Below, in pieces: positions 33,006 to 46,500 of a stretch of 64,000 nucleotides of DNA. Below the pieces are notes generated by a model. That model did no database searches. It saw nothing but the letters and a program-made list of their open reading frames with translations, and had not been told where the DNA came from. This DNA is from Schistosoma haematobium (taxonomy: Eukaryota; Platyhelminthes; Trematoda; Strigeidida; Schistosomatidae). The stretch lies in contig NC_067196.1 in assembly GCF_000699445.3 (NCBI RefSeq), positions 74,593,864-74,657,863 of the forward strand, given 5' to 3'. Numbering within the stretch: the first letter of the stretch is position 1; each line of letters opens with the position of its first letter. A program made the position numbers and the translations under genes.

Positions 33006-33039
33006 AAGGGCCGAAAGACATAACAAGCAACTCTACCAT

Positions 33040-34270
33040 TTTTGCCCTGGACGGTCACAAGGAAGAAGTACGAGCATCCCTGGTTAGACCGGGATATTCA
33101 ATGTTTACTCAGACAAAGGAAAAAATGTTGAGACGTTTCCATCAGCCTTGACGCGGCAAATGCGATGGAAAGTTACAGATTGGCATGCAGTAAGTATATA
33201 ATTACATTCCAGACAGCTCAGTGAAATTATGAGAAGCAGTTGGCCCAATCTGTAATTAAGCAGCCCAAAGACTGTTCCCGTACTCGAATTATAGAAGAAG
33301 AACGCAACATTGGATTCTCAACCTAATTAAGGAAGGGAGTGGATCAAAAATGATAGAGGAGGACAAATCAGAGGCTACAACAAACTATTTCGGGTCAGTT
33401 TTCACTCAACAGTCTCCTCTAAATGAAGAAATAGACCCAAATAAGAGGTCAAAAAATCGTCTGCTCATTGCGGACTTCGGTCGAGACGGTGTACTTAAGG
33501 CACTTTATATACAGAAAAAGTAGCAGGATCGGATGTACTACACCTACACCTAAGTCAACATACACTTTGGGGATACAAAGGTAAATGGGTACAACATAGG
33601 GAAACTGTCTGTACCTGTGATCCGAGCCCAAGAGGATTTTTGGGTGACTGAGTCATGATCTTAGGACCACAGCTCATTGCCAGGAGGTTGGAGCTAAGGG
33701 GTTCAGAATCCTATGAGCTTTAAGACGAACGTTTACCAAGTTAGATACTAATACGTTTAATGCAGTATGCACAGCCCTAGCCATAATCAAACTTGAAAAC
33801 TGCTTCCTGACCGAAAGTCATCGTTTATAAGGTCACCCATACATCATGGAGAAAGTATATAGAGCGACTCCCCCTATAATTCCAGAACTCCATGAAAAAA
33901 GAGGCTTGAGAAGTTGGACTTATTTACTCTGCTCTACTGCAGATTAACAGGTGGCCTGATTTTGATGTATAGGATGCTAGGAGATGATTTTTGACCTGAC
34001 ATGCACTTTCTTTTTCTTCCTACCAAAACGGGACAACTCAGAGTATATAGCAGGTGAGTACAAGAGCGAAGAACGAATAAAGTATCCAAGGCATGCAGGT
34101 TTTCACACCAAGTCATCAGTTCTTGCAATCTATTACGCAAAAATGTGGTGTCTACAACTTCAAATGGTTCAACCGAGAGGAGATAAGACACTCAGATTTT
34201 AGCAGAAAAGGACTAGCACAAGCCGTACGTCTTCGGTCCTTACTGCACAATTCTAAAATCTGATGCTGTA
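33040..34270 (+). pseudogene. Second CR1 relic: RT linker and C-terminal end
   Basis: Readable pieces: DKSEATTNYFGSVFTQQSPL (about 33364-33423), KVAGSDVLHLHLSQ (near 33520), SHDLRTTAHC-like sequence near 33655, KTNVYQVRY near 33730, and a C-terminal end to ATTTTAGCAG. It then ends in ACAAGCCGTACGTCTTCGGTCC and TTCTAAAATCTGATG, a decayed CR1 3' end. Frames change repeatedly. RT core motifs are deleted. Confidence 0.55.
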
Positions 34271-34442
34271 ACTTTATTGTACTTGGTCTGAAATAAGGAT
34301 AAGGTGATAAATAAGTGAATAAAGTATGACCTAACAAATCCATTTTATTCGCAGGGTACGGCTAGTTGTATTGACACATGAGTTTACAAGTGAGAAAAAT
34401 TGAAGATTATACGCCTAATGTGTCGACGTGTTTGAATTACAG

Positions 34443-34525
34443 CGATGCGAAGTAATAAGTGTGACTTTATTCATCTGAGATTGACTGAAAGTCTTCTATG
34501 TTCTCTGGAAAATATCAAACAAAAC
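34443..34525 (+). CDS. ELL: ELL exon with the HLRLTESLL box
   Basis: Acceptor TTGAATTACAG, donor GTAAACA, starting with two bases and ending in phase 0. The first full codon is ATG, so it may be the start codon or an inner methionine. Encodes MRSNKCDFIHLRLTESLLCS and seven more residues. Confidence 0.65.
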
Positions 34526-37500
34526 GTAAACATTATTTAATCTCCCACTAGTACTTTAGGGCGGTAAGATCACACTTGCTTGTGAACCGCAGCAAAACCC
34601 GGTATGTTTTAATGTGTTATTTTTCTGTTGTCTTTTTATAATACTTCTACTAGTTGTTTCTGAGAATCGAGAAAATTACTCAAAGGAAGTGACTTGTTAG
34701 AAACCCTGCGACAAATTTTTTATTCATTATTAAGTTCATATCATTATTCATGAATAATGAGCTGCAGCTCACTAGCTCCTTTTCTAGTTCATCTTTCAAT
34801 TTTTTTGTAACAATCTCGTTCATAATAAGCACTTTTAAGTACTTTAACGGTAAATGGTATGAGTTGTTTGGTTTCTATCCTAGGTTGGCGAGGATTTTTA
34901 AACATCATGTATTCAGAGTAGCTAAGCCTGTCTTAAATCTAGGTGACCGAAATCTATAAGTTGAAAACGAAATGCTTAAAATACCTCAGCCAATCATGCA
35001 TTTTTATTGGTGGTCATTTGCTCTGTTACCAAAAAATTAAGTAGAGACGAATGATGGATCTAAATCAGCACGGATGTGATTTCCGTTAAAATGGAAAGCC
35101 AAAACATAACTAATGTTATAGTAGTTTGTTTTGACTGAGTAACTATCGATCCCTCCTTTCCAACTTTTCTATTTCTTTTAGAAGATTGTAGTTACTACTT
35201 CGGGATCAGATTCCGTTTATGAACTCGAACCCGACCATGGTACAGTATATTTTTCGCTCGTCAATGTTAGGAAATCAGTGTAAGTTCATAACTTTCCTTG
35301 GAGTACTTAAACACTGCTCACTTGCTGGGATTAGGTTAGTTTTAATAAGTAATTATTGGTACCAGGTTGGTGCCAGGTTTTCTCTGGTCTTTACCACAAT
35401 ATCCAAAAACTCTTCACCTTCCATTAAACTAGTTTCAATCCTTATTAGTGCGGTAGTTTGGTGGTCAAAGCTCTAGAATTTTGACCATTTGGTTGGCTGT
35501 TCGAAATTCATCTCAATTATATCTATTTGCCCCACCAGGATGCATCAATAGCCCTCATGCTAAGCGTGACTCAAAATATCATGCAACAACTTTGATGTAA
35601 TCACATATTAAAATGTATATTTCCATCATAAGATTTGTTAGTTACACTTATCGTTGCTGTACGAAACCCTACGGATAGCTATATTTGTATTGTTTACTCT
35701 TCAGAAATGCCTATGTTTTGCCTTTTTATTGATATTCCCAGAGTTATAGAAATGGGTTTTTTGTTACTAGCTAACATCTCGGCGAGTTCTGAGGTTGGAT
35801 ATATACAGCAAACTACTTGCTGTGATGTTAATGGTCACTGTAGAAAAAAAGTTAGAGAACTCAATGTTGAACTTGGCTGTTAGTTGTTTCCATCTACCCA
35901 TCTTTCAGTGCTTTTGGGAACCGACAGAGGTCATAAGTAAAGTACACGGACTTAATAATAGAGATAGAACGTTGATATTGTTTTCAACTTTCGAGAATTG
36001 TAACTCCATTACTAAAGTGTTCTTTTTTACCTAATCGTCTTTGCACATAGGTAATAATCCGATGTTCTGTCAATTTCATTTTATGGGAAATCCGCTCAGA
36101 TAACAAAGCGTGTTCTACAAGATATGTGCTCTGTGGGGTAGTTTTTCGTATATGATTGCCAAATTCTATCATGAATTTCCGGCTATAGATTAGGACCATC
36201 ACTTGTCCTCTTTACTTTCGTATGCTTTGGCAAGACAACAGTCAAAGATTAGGGATTTATATTTAAGATCACTTTTAGACATTAGTTTTCTCCTAGTGCA
36301 AAAAGCTCTTTTCGTTTAGAATTCCAGGCAGCATTTCGATTCTCATGACAATTATAACAATCTAGAGTTAATTACATCAGTAAATTTCTTCACAGACACG
36401 AGCCCATCAACTCCAACCATACTAGGCTGAACTCGATTTAACACAAAGTTATGTATCTGGGTTGTTTTATTTTCATTTTAATTTTTCTGGTTTCATACCT
36501 TCCACTCAAAAGCCCGTTTCTATTGTAATTTTAGACCATCGTGTTGTTTGTGTAACTTTGTATGAAAATTTTTCACAATAATGGAACTTTTAACGCTTTT
36601 CATAGCAAAATAGGTGTAATGTAGGAATGCGAGACATGGTTTCAATATTTGTTTACCTTTCAAGTGGTTTTTGATTTCCAACTATAAAAACATTTTTGCT
36701 GTTTTTATTATATCCTTTGATTTATTGTAGTGGAAAGTGTCTACAAAATATCCAGTATAGATACAGAACTAAAGCCACTGATGACAGCTTTGTTAAAGCA
36801 CGTGAAAATCTTGTCAAGGAAGTGGAAAACAGTCGCCAACAAAAGTAAGACCAAAACAATTATAATTAAAACAATCATTTGTTTTAGAATCAAAGCGCTT
36901 GAATATCAGTTGAAATCTGCCTCGTTAATTAAAGACGAACGCAATACAAAGGCTAGAAAGTATGTTACCTTTATATCAGTCCACAAATTTTGCTGACTTT
37001 AGTACACACAGTTATGGTTTCGAGTTGGAAAAAAGTTAGGGGCGGCCAAACCAAAACGTGATATCAGTCCATAAATTCACCACCTTCTGGTCTGAGCCAT
37101 GTCGGTAGATACAGACTACTTGGTTGGGGTCCACATGACTATCGTAACCAATGGTTGGAGACTGTTGGTGACATGGCTCAAAATCGATCACAATGGCGTC
37201 GGTGTATACACTCTCAGTCTTTCCTTAAACTGTGAAATTAAAATTGCTTTATACCTTGCTTTCTATGAACTAATTATTTCTTCCTATATTATATTCTTAT
37301 ACACAATCTTTCTTCTATATATTACTACCATTGAAGTAACTACTTATATGAATTAGGTGTTTATCTTGTTGTGCTGATGAGGTGTGGCAACTTGGACCGA
37401 TGCATATATGTACCTAGTCTTACGTTGTAGTTGACTGACTGGTTTCGAGTTGCTTATATCAAACATTTGTTATTTTCCTGTTCATTTTTAGGAGCTTCGC

Positions 37501-40500
37501 TATCTTAGTAGTTCTGTGGATATAGTAATGTATAACACGACCAAAAATGGATTTGTTTAGATCATTACTCTTCAGGCTAGTAAGTATAACAATGTGAAAA
37601 TGAACAGGTAATTAACGAGAAAGGAGAATATAGGTTTAGGCTAGTAAAATATTCGAGGTTAAAAGAAAGTTAAAATTTGAATGTTGCCGAACTTAATATT
37701 TTAGGGACCTTAGTCCTAAAACATACACTTGACACAATTCAGTTCAATACTTACTGAGTGCATGGTCGTTTCTATTTCTTTGAAGACTTCCGTCCTGCGT
37801 TTGCGCAGACAGCACTTAGTATCACATTTTGTGGTCATTGATGTCGTAACGTATTCTAGTTGAAATCCAATTATCCTTAGTCGTGTATGTTTACCGGCTA
37901 ACTCACTTCAAGGCTCATAATAGTTCTAACAAGCCAGCATTACTTTGGAGACACTTGAAATCGTGTACTTGTATTTAATAATGAAGCACTTTTAGTCTTA
38001 TACTTTTGGGCCTAAACAACAGCACCTCTCGGTCACATGTGATTTCACTACTATTTTGCATCTTCATGAAATAGGCTATACAGAAAATGTATTGTATTTT
38101 AAATCACAGATGATCGTAAGTAATATTTTATAGATGAGCTTGGCTTCCGTTAGTTTGACCTGTTTTACTAACATTTTCTACTTATCGAAAATTAAGTTGA
38201 TGGTTAACGATCATTTGCTAGACCATGCTTGTAGAAGAAAGTTCGGAAAGGCTAAAGCTGGATGTTAGACATTTAAATACATTTATTGTCTTAATTAAAA
38301 TTAAAAGTTGAAATTTCTATTAACACTATATTCATAGAAATATTGTGCTAGTTATTGTTAAAATAGAGTACACTGTAATGCCAAGTCACGTAGTCTATTA
38401 GTTATATTACCAGTTTACTCAGTCAAATTTAGTACTTCAGTCAGTCAGTTACAAAGTAGGACCAGGTACATATATGCATCGGTCCAAGTTGCCACACCTC
38501 ATCAGCACAACAAGATAAACACCTAATTCATATAAGTAGTTACTTCAATGGTAGTAATATATAGAAGAAAGATTGTGTATAAGAATATAATATAGGAAGA
38601 AATAATTAGTTCATAGAAAGCAAGGTATAAAGCAATTTTAATTTCACAGTTTAAGGAAAGACTGAGAGTGTATACACCGACGCCATTGTGATCGATTTTG
38701 AGCCATGTCACCAACAGTCTCCAACCATTGGTTACGATAGTCATGTGGACCCCAACCAAGTAGTCTGTATCTACCGACATGGCTCAGACCAGAAGGTGGT
38801 GAATTTATGGACTGATATCACGTTTTGGTTTGGCCGCCCCTAACTCCTCCAACACTAGTCAGCATTGCGCGTCGTGGTAATCGGTGTCTGGGCATACGTA
38901 ACACGTGGCCCAACCATGTCAGTCGATGGAGATTCGCACAGTATACTTGTCCTTTAATTGATAGACGGATATTTCACCTTCACCATAGGTGATGTAAGTT
39001 GGCAAAAGCAAAACGAGCTTTGTGAATCCGTGCAGAGTTTTGGTCAGACACCAACCAACTAGGGTTGATCAGACTTCCAAGATAAGTGAAGTTGTCGATG
39101 CGTTTGACTACTTCACTCCCTATCCTTGATTCAGGTGTTGATGTAGATCAGTCCTGAAGCAACAAGCGTGCATTTATAGGGAGGGAAAAGGCAATAAAAT
39201 TAGTATTTATCAAAATGACACTAACTACTAATCAGCGACTGATCACTGTAAATAATACTTTTCTGTAGATGATCTGTTCTTGACTGGACAACCTATTAGC
39301 CACATATTCAATTACAGTACTGAAAAACAAACGTTTGTATATCCTAGCACAAAATCAAGACCGGTTGATTTCGAACACTGACCATCCCGACCGTTGTTGC
39401 TACCTTGACGTGGTGGTCGGGCTTGCCTATCGTGATGAAGCGACCGAGTTATACTGGCTGGAACAACCGTTCCTCAACGTCCTTCTATGTCAGACATGTC
39501 AGTTGAAAAGCGGTAAGACTAAGAGGAACAAACCCAGGGTCCGAAGGCGAAGTCGTACTGCTAACTGTACAGAAGTGTGACAGCAGTAAGGTGTTTCCTT
39601 CAGACAACCAGCATGACAGCGATGCTGCCTTCCCACAAGGAGGGGTGGGGTTAGAAAAGGTCGACCCTAAAAATGCACACCTCGCCTCATCCCACGGATA
39701 TCCGTCTCCGGCGGTAAGGTCTCAACAAGTACGGAGCTAATACTGCGGTCATGCTCCCAGGTCACTAAGACCACCTCTAATCCAATTTCCGTTTCAGGTA
39801 CCTCCAGAACAACCCTTCCACGGTGTGGGCAACCGGGAAGTGATAACCGCTCTCATACCTCTAACAGCACTCAAGACCACTGTATTCATAATCAACCTCC
39901 GTCTTCACTTCCTATTATTCCTCCTACATCGACTTTCACCTCTAAACTTCCTCTTTCGGCTTCCCCCTCAAGTGTCACCACAGCCAACGATTCTAGTGCT
40001 CAAAACACTGTCCCAGGTCTACTGAAACCTCGCTCCAAACTACACATTGGAGCCTTCAACGTACGCACACTATGTCAAATCGGTCAACAGGCTTCCTTGG
40101 CTAGAGCCCTAGAATCTCGTACCATTGATGTATGCTGTGTCTCTGAAACACACATACAGGATCCTAGTGTGGTCATTCACTTCACCTCACCTCGGCAAAA
40201 CGGAGAGCCAACGAGACACACCCTCCGTGTATCTGGTGACCCTATGGCCAGCTCTCGTGGACTGGCAGGAGTAGGGATAGCACTAAGCATGAGGGCGGAA
40301 CAAGCACTGTTAGAGTGGATCCCCGTTAACAGTCGTTTATGTGCTGTTCGGCTAAACGGCTCCGTAAGAACTCGGAAGGATAAGGACACACATCGTTGCC
40401 TTTTTGTCGTTTCTGCCTACGCTCCCATCGACTGCAGCTCAGATGAAATGAAAGATGAATTTTACAGAAAGCTATCTGAACTTCTTCAGGAAGTCAGTCA

Positions 40501-43500
40501 GCTACAATGTAGGACCAGGCACATATATGCATCGGTCCAAGTTGCCATACCTCATTAACACAACAAGATGGACACCGAATTCATAAAAGTAGTTAATTCA
40601 GAGGTGGTAATATGTAAAAGAAAGATTGCAATAAGGATATAGTACAGGAAGAAAGAATTAGTTCATAGAAAGAAAGATATGAAGCTATTTTAATCTCGGA
40701 CCTTGGGTTTGCTGCTTTTAGTCTTACCGCTCTTCAACCGACCTGTCTGACATGGTAGGACGTTGAGGAACGGTTGTTCCAGCCAATATAGCTCGGTTGC
40801 TTCATCACGATAGGCAAGTCCGACCACCACGTCAAGGTAGCACCAACGGTCGGAAAGCTAAACGTTCAAACATAGTACTCGTAACAGGTGACTTTAATGC
40901 CGAGATAGGTAGTTTAAACCAAACAGAAAGACATTTAGGTGGGTATTTTAGTATTCCGGCACAACGAACAGATAATGGTGATCGTCTGCTGCAACTATGC
41001 TCAGACAATCGTTTATTTTTAGCAAACACAAATTTTAAGCATAAGGAGAGATATCGTCTAACATGGTGACCCCCTACACCAAACTAACGATGGACTCGAA
41101 TAGACAATATTGCCATCAGTCATCGTTGGAGAGGGTCGGTAGAAGATTGTCGCTCATTCTGGAGTACCTGCTTGGACTCCGACCATGCCCTCATACGAGC
41201 ACGCATCTGCTTGCGCCTCACTGGACGCAAAAAAGCCACACTAAAAAGACCCATTAGAACTGAGTTGAGTAACGAGAAAACCAAAAGTAGGTTCCAGGAA
41301 CAACTGAGGTCACAATTAGGTAGTTCTGAAGACGAGGCTGACCCAGATGTTGCTTGGAAAAATATACAAGCAGCTGTGGAAATAGCAGTGACATCTATTA
41401 GCGACTTAAACCACAGAGTTACAAAGAACCAGTGGATTTCTTCAAAGTCTATCACACTGATGGATTCTCGCAAACTCATCCCATCAGGTTCCGAACATGA
41501 TGAAGAGCGACAACAATTCAGATCTAGGTTATGAAAAAGTCTAAGAAACGACCGTGAGCAGTGGTGGGCAACGAAAGCAAAAGAGATGTAAAAGGCGGCG
41601 ACTATAGGGAACACAAAACAGCTTTACAGACTAATAAAAGAAACTGGAATTAATAAGTCAAGTGTAAGTAAGATTATATCGGAAAAAGACGATACTCTCA
41701 TCTGCTCCCAGTCCAGACGTTTAGAACGATGGGCGGAACATTTCAGAGAACAGTTCAGCTGGCCTTCAGCTACTCTACAACTACCCTCCATTCCCGGACA
41801 GTGTGAATGGAACATCGAAGTAGGTCCCCCAACTCTTGCTGAAGTTCAAAAGGCTATAGCTAATCTGAAACGAGGAAGAGCAGCTGGTCCAGATGGACTG
41901 GCTCCAGAGGTCTTTAAGGATGGTGGTCCAAGTTTAGCGATTAGGTTGACTAATATTTTAGCTAAGATCTGGGAGTTAGACGTTATCCCATCTGACTGGT
42001 CACAATCACTTATCGTCCCAATATATAAAAGAGGGTTAAAATCATCCTGTGACAACCATAGAGGGATTAGTTTAACTAATATAGTATCTAAAATACTAGC
42101 CTCGATAATTATCAGACGCCTAACTAAGACTCGTGAACTGCAAACACGAGAGAACCAAGCTGGCTTCAGACCTGGTCGTGGCTGCATCGACCACATATTC
42201 ACCATTCGTCAGGTTCTAGAACAGGCATAATTACCGGCGTCCGACAGTGGTGGTCTTTTTTTGCTTGAAAGCAGCATTTGACTCGGTAGACCGCGAGATT
42301 CTGTGGCAGTGTCTGTCATTGAAAGGTGTACCTCAGAAGTACATAAACCTTGTGAAGGCTATTTACTCGAACACTACCAGTCGAGTCAGAGCTTATGGCG
42401 AACTGTCATCTGCTTTTGCAACCTCAAGTGGTGTCCATCAAGGCTGTCCACTTTCCCCATTTTTGTTTAACTTCGTCATAGACCTATTGATAGAAATAAC
42501 ATTCTCGTCTACTGAATTCTCGGGTATTGATCTCCTTCCAGGAGGTCCACTTATGGACTTAGAATACGCAGATGATATAGTCCTGTTTGGTGAAGACGCT
42601 GTTAAAATGTATGGTCTTTTGGTAGCACTAAGCAACAATGCCAGAATGTTTGGAATGCGCTTCTCTCCCTCTAAATGCAAGTTGTTGCTTCAGGACTGGT
42701 CTGCGTCAACCAACACCTGAACTAAGGATAGGGAGTGAAGTAGTCGAACGCGTTGACAACTTCACTTATGTTGGAAGTCTGATCAGCCCTAATGGATTGG
42801 TGTCTGACGAAATCTGAGCACGAATTCGAAAAGCTCGTTTCGCTTTTGCCAACTTACGTCACCTATGGCGAAGGCGAGATATCTGTCTATCAATAAGAGG
42901 ACGAGTATACTGCGTGGCAGTCCGTTCTGTTTTAATTTACGGCAGCGAAACATGGAGATTAAGAGTAGAAGACACTTGTAAGCTACTAGTATTTGACAAC
43001 AGATGCCTTATAAATATTGCTGGCGTCTGCTGGGATCACCGGGTAAGTAATAATAGGGTTGAACGCAGAGTATTAGGTAATGATGGTAAATCAGTCGGTA
43101 AGGTTGTGAATCCTCATCGACTAAGACTGTTGGGTCACGTGTTACGTATGCCCGAACACCGATTACCACGACGTGGAATGCTAACCGGTTATCGGGATGG
43201 TTTGAAGAAAGTTAGGTGCGGCCAAACCAAAACGTGGCATCAGTGCTTGAAGTCACTAACTTCTAGTCTGAGCCATGTTGGTAGATGCAGACTACTTGGT
43301 TGGGGTCCGCGTGACTATCGTAACTAATGGTTGGAAACTCTTGGTGACATGGTTCGGAATCGATGACAGTGGCGTCGGTGTATACACTCTCTATCTTCCC
43401 TTAAACTAAGAGATTAAAATCGCTTCATATCTTTCTTTCTATGAACTAATTCTTTCTTCCTGTACTATATCCTTATTGCAATCTTTCTTTTACATATTAC

Positions 43501-46500
43501 CACCTCTGAATTAACTACTTTTATGAATTCGGTGTCCATCTTGTTGTGTTAATGAGGTATGGCAACTTGGACCGATGCATATATGTGCCTGGTCCTACAT
43601 TGTAGCTGACTGACTGAACATTGACCATCAATAGCTGGTTCAGTAAGGCGTTGCAGTGGCTTAGTGTTTACGACATTCAGGTTTCGACCAGTATGTCACA
43701 GGTTCGAATTCTCCTTCATCCGATTCAGTTTGAGCAACTGAGTATTGCCACTAGCCATCACAATAACAGTGTTTCTCAAAGCCGATTACGTATATCTGTA
43801 CTCGTTAAATAGGGTGCATTAAAGAAGATACTGAAATTGTTGTTTCTGAGTTACCATTTTTTCAATATGAATTATTTGTTAGAGGCTTTTATACTGCAGC
43901 CTAGGAATTAAGAAGCTTCGTGCCTTAAAGTTGTGAAATTTAATTCAGTTTCTATTTTGATGAACTCAGAAATTTGAAAAGAAATTCACTTTCTGGGCCT
44001 CCATCGAAGATGCCGAAAATTTCGGTTGGTAACAATGTGAGTTATATTGTCTTTACGCCTGTTGTTTAAAGACAAGATATACTATTCCTTAATAATATAT
44101 AATTATAGCGTTTTCAGCTTTTTGTTAAAACTATGAGTCGTCACCCCATAAATCGTTTTCTGTCCTGGTTATAGTCGGACAGTTGTACATTTTCGAAAGA
44201 ATGTTATGTGCATTCGTGTGCAGATCTGTCTAACTGTTAGATCTCAGATCTTGTGACTTGCGTGTTTCTAGACACCGAAAAATGTATCTTGGCCTCATAT
44301 AGAGTGAGTCAAAATAATGTAAAATAAGTTTTTCAAGGTTAAAAAATTAATTGTTGGTAATTTTTTGTGCATTACTTCACGTTCAAGCTGCGAAAACTAA
44401 GGATAGTCATTACAAACTATAACGATTATCCCTAAATGGAAGTATAGGTTATTCATCTAGCGTTTCCAAAATGTTAAACATTCGTTGATATGAAACTTCA
44501 GGGGACCTGACGCAAAATTCGTTGCAAGTTCATAAAATCTGTTCATTTTTTCCCTTTAAATTCTAAACGTCTTATTAATTATTTATCCATTTATTTTATT
44601 ATTTACTTATTCACCCTTCCTACTTTTGTGTTTCTATGTTATGGAAACCCAAGCAGATTTAACTTTTGGAAAGTTTCCAAGTCTTAATCTACGTCTATAT
44701 GCTTTGTATAGTCAGGAAAATTGACTTCATGTTCAAATCTTGGACAGGATGTAAAATATTCATGTTGTCGTAATTAGCACATTTTCATCAACTAAAAATT
44801 GGGATGAGTACCACATTAAAATGCCAACTTTAAATGTTTAAATTTCAGCCGATTTTTTAAAATTATGTTAATAATTTATAAAATCGCTAGTGATTTTCTA
44901 TGTAGTTTAGGGACTAAATCTGAATGACAATCGATAAGCTTAAGCTTTGAGCCTGTACAGTTTTCATCTTACTTTAGATTTTCAACTTTATATGAGTTTT
45001 AAAATTTTTATGTATCAAGTTAACTATCTCATGACTCTAATGAAATTCATTTCTATCAACTATTTACTTGTGTAAGTAAAAATAATAAGCAGATGTCTAG
45101 AAATTGCCATAATTTCACAAGTATATTTTCTACAGTTTTACTCATTTACCCACAGTATTATTACACCATTATAATTTTTATATCATGCTTAAATTTGATA
45201 TTATCTAAATAAATTAATCCGTACCTACAGTTTGTTAACTATAAATTCGAAGTCATTTTTCTGCAGGTTATTTTTTTATTTCTTTTGCAGAAGACAAGAA
45301 ACTCAGATATTCCGTCTAACATGTAGGTTATACATACTAGTTGTTATTTTTATTGCTCTTAGTCTCACCACTTGTTAATGACAATTCTCTTATTTTTTCT
45401 GAGTTCTTTCAATTTCTACAGACTGATGACTCAGTTTGTCTTTGATATTAAACACTGAGTATAATAATCCATCTGATCTAGAATAAATCAAGCGTTTCTT
45501 ACAAACAATTAATGACATGTTCTTCAATAAAATATTCGCCACTTAAATCACAAATAGGTTTTTGTGCTTGACAAGAAGAACTATATTTATTTCGTCAGAA
45601 TTTAAATCTACCTCGTCGTCTAAACTGAAATGAAATATGGTGTAAAATCTAATGATTGAAGTCGATTGTTCAAGTTACCACTGGTTCATATTTTCACTCA
45701 CTATTCTATTTCTAAAAATGAAGTGTTTTAAGATTTTTATTTAAGTAATAAGACAGGACTTAATTGTAAAATTTAAACAGTATGTGATTTTAGCGGTGGA
45801 ATCCAGGACGCGCGTTTCTTCCTATCTGGGACTCGTCAGCTGGATGTACCTGCATTTGTATCGTAGAATTAATGAGCTTTTATATTGTTCATAGTCAGTT
45901 ATATCTATGTTTACACTATTGCATATCATTTATACTGAACGCTTTCAAAGCTTCATGCATATTGCGTACACGAGAGTATACTTCAGATGTTTTTTCTTAA
46001 AAATAAGTTTTCCTCCAATAACTTAGGAATCGTCAACTTTATTTCAACATTTACTATCGATAACCTCAGCGTGAACTACAGTTTCAAATAAACATATATT
46101 TCCTGAGCTAGATTTATCATCATTTTTGTCACTGCACAGGCATTTAAGGGACGAAGGTCATTATAATTGTCTACTTAATTAATATACCCATCATACTTTG
46201 CGGTTCGCATCGTCAGTCATTACAAAAAGGGTTTCTTTGCACAAAGTCATTTTTTAAGTGCACTGACAAATGTTTGCAATAGTCAGTTGATTCATTCACC
46301 CTGCGTTTTTCAATCGAAGTGGCAACTGGTGTTAATTGATCCCTTGATATCATTTTTATAATACTTACCGATAGTTATCGAATTCTCATTCAAGCCATCG
46401 ATGTATTTAAAAATTAAAGTCATTGACTTAGTTTCTTTTATCAGATATTACTTACATCATTAGTGATGAATTGCCTAAAATTATCCACATACTAACTAGT

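Larger units (their letters stand above)
32115..33010 (+). mobile_element. Penelope-like element remnant with inverted terminal arms
   Basis: Core: a GIY-YIG endonuclease ORF with no reverse transcriptase, so only the 3' part of a Penelope-like element is present. It is flanked by inverted arms of about 90 bp, 32267-32356 and 32884-32976 (GAGTTTTGTCCTCTGAGCTGG and its complement, then CTTTCATCGTTCTTC). GATTTTATCACATG stands just outside both arms (near 32215 and 32982). Inverted or direct pseudo-LTRs with hammerhead motifs are known for Penelope-like elements. The unit interrupts a CR1 relic. Confidence 0.7.
39387..43615 (+). mobile_element. Family B RTE-like retrotransposon, both ends present
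   Basis: Starts CCGACCGTTGTTGCTACC, carries a 5' leader of about 600 bp, an APE-type endonuclease, linker, reverse transcriptase and C-terminal domain, and ends with a 3' UTR and TGACTGACTG tail. A 14-bp duplication marks both ends. A short antisense unit (about 40496-40853) splits the endonuclease, and several stops and frameshifts disable the proteins. It is the reference for the truncated family B copies in the window. Confidence 0.88.

Noticed and set aside
35219..35476. 85-residue plus-strand ORF
   Set aside because: Overlaps the ELL exon in another frame and runs into the intron; composition is not protein-like.
37099..37356. 85-residue ORF repeated identically at 38523-38780 and 54847-55104
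   Set aside because: It lies in the 3' end of family B in a frame other than the RT frame; identity reflects recent copying, not selection on a protein.
45291..45322. 32-base exon-like segment in ELL intron with a strong acceptor and GTAGGT donor
   Set aside because: Adding it would shift the ELL frame and give an early stop in the next exon; no other gene uses it.
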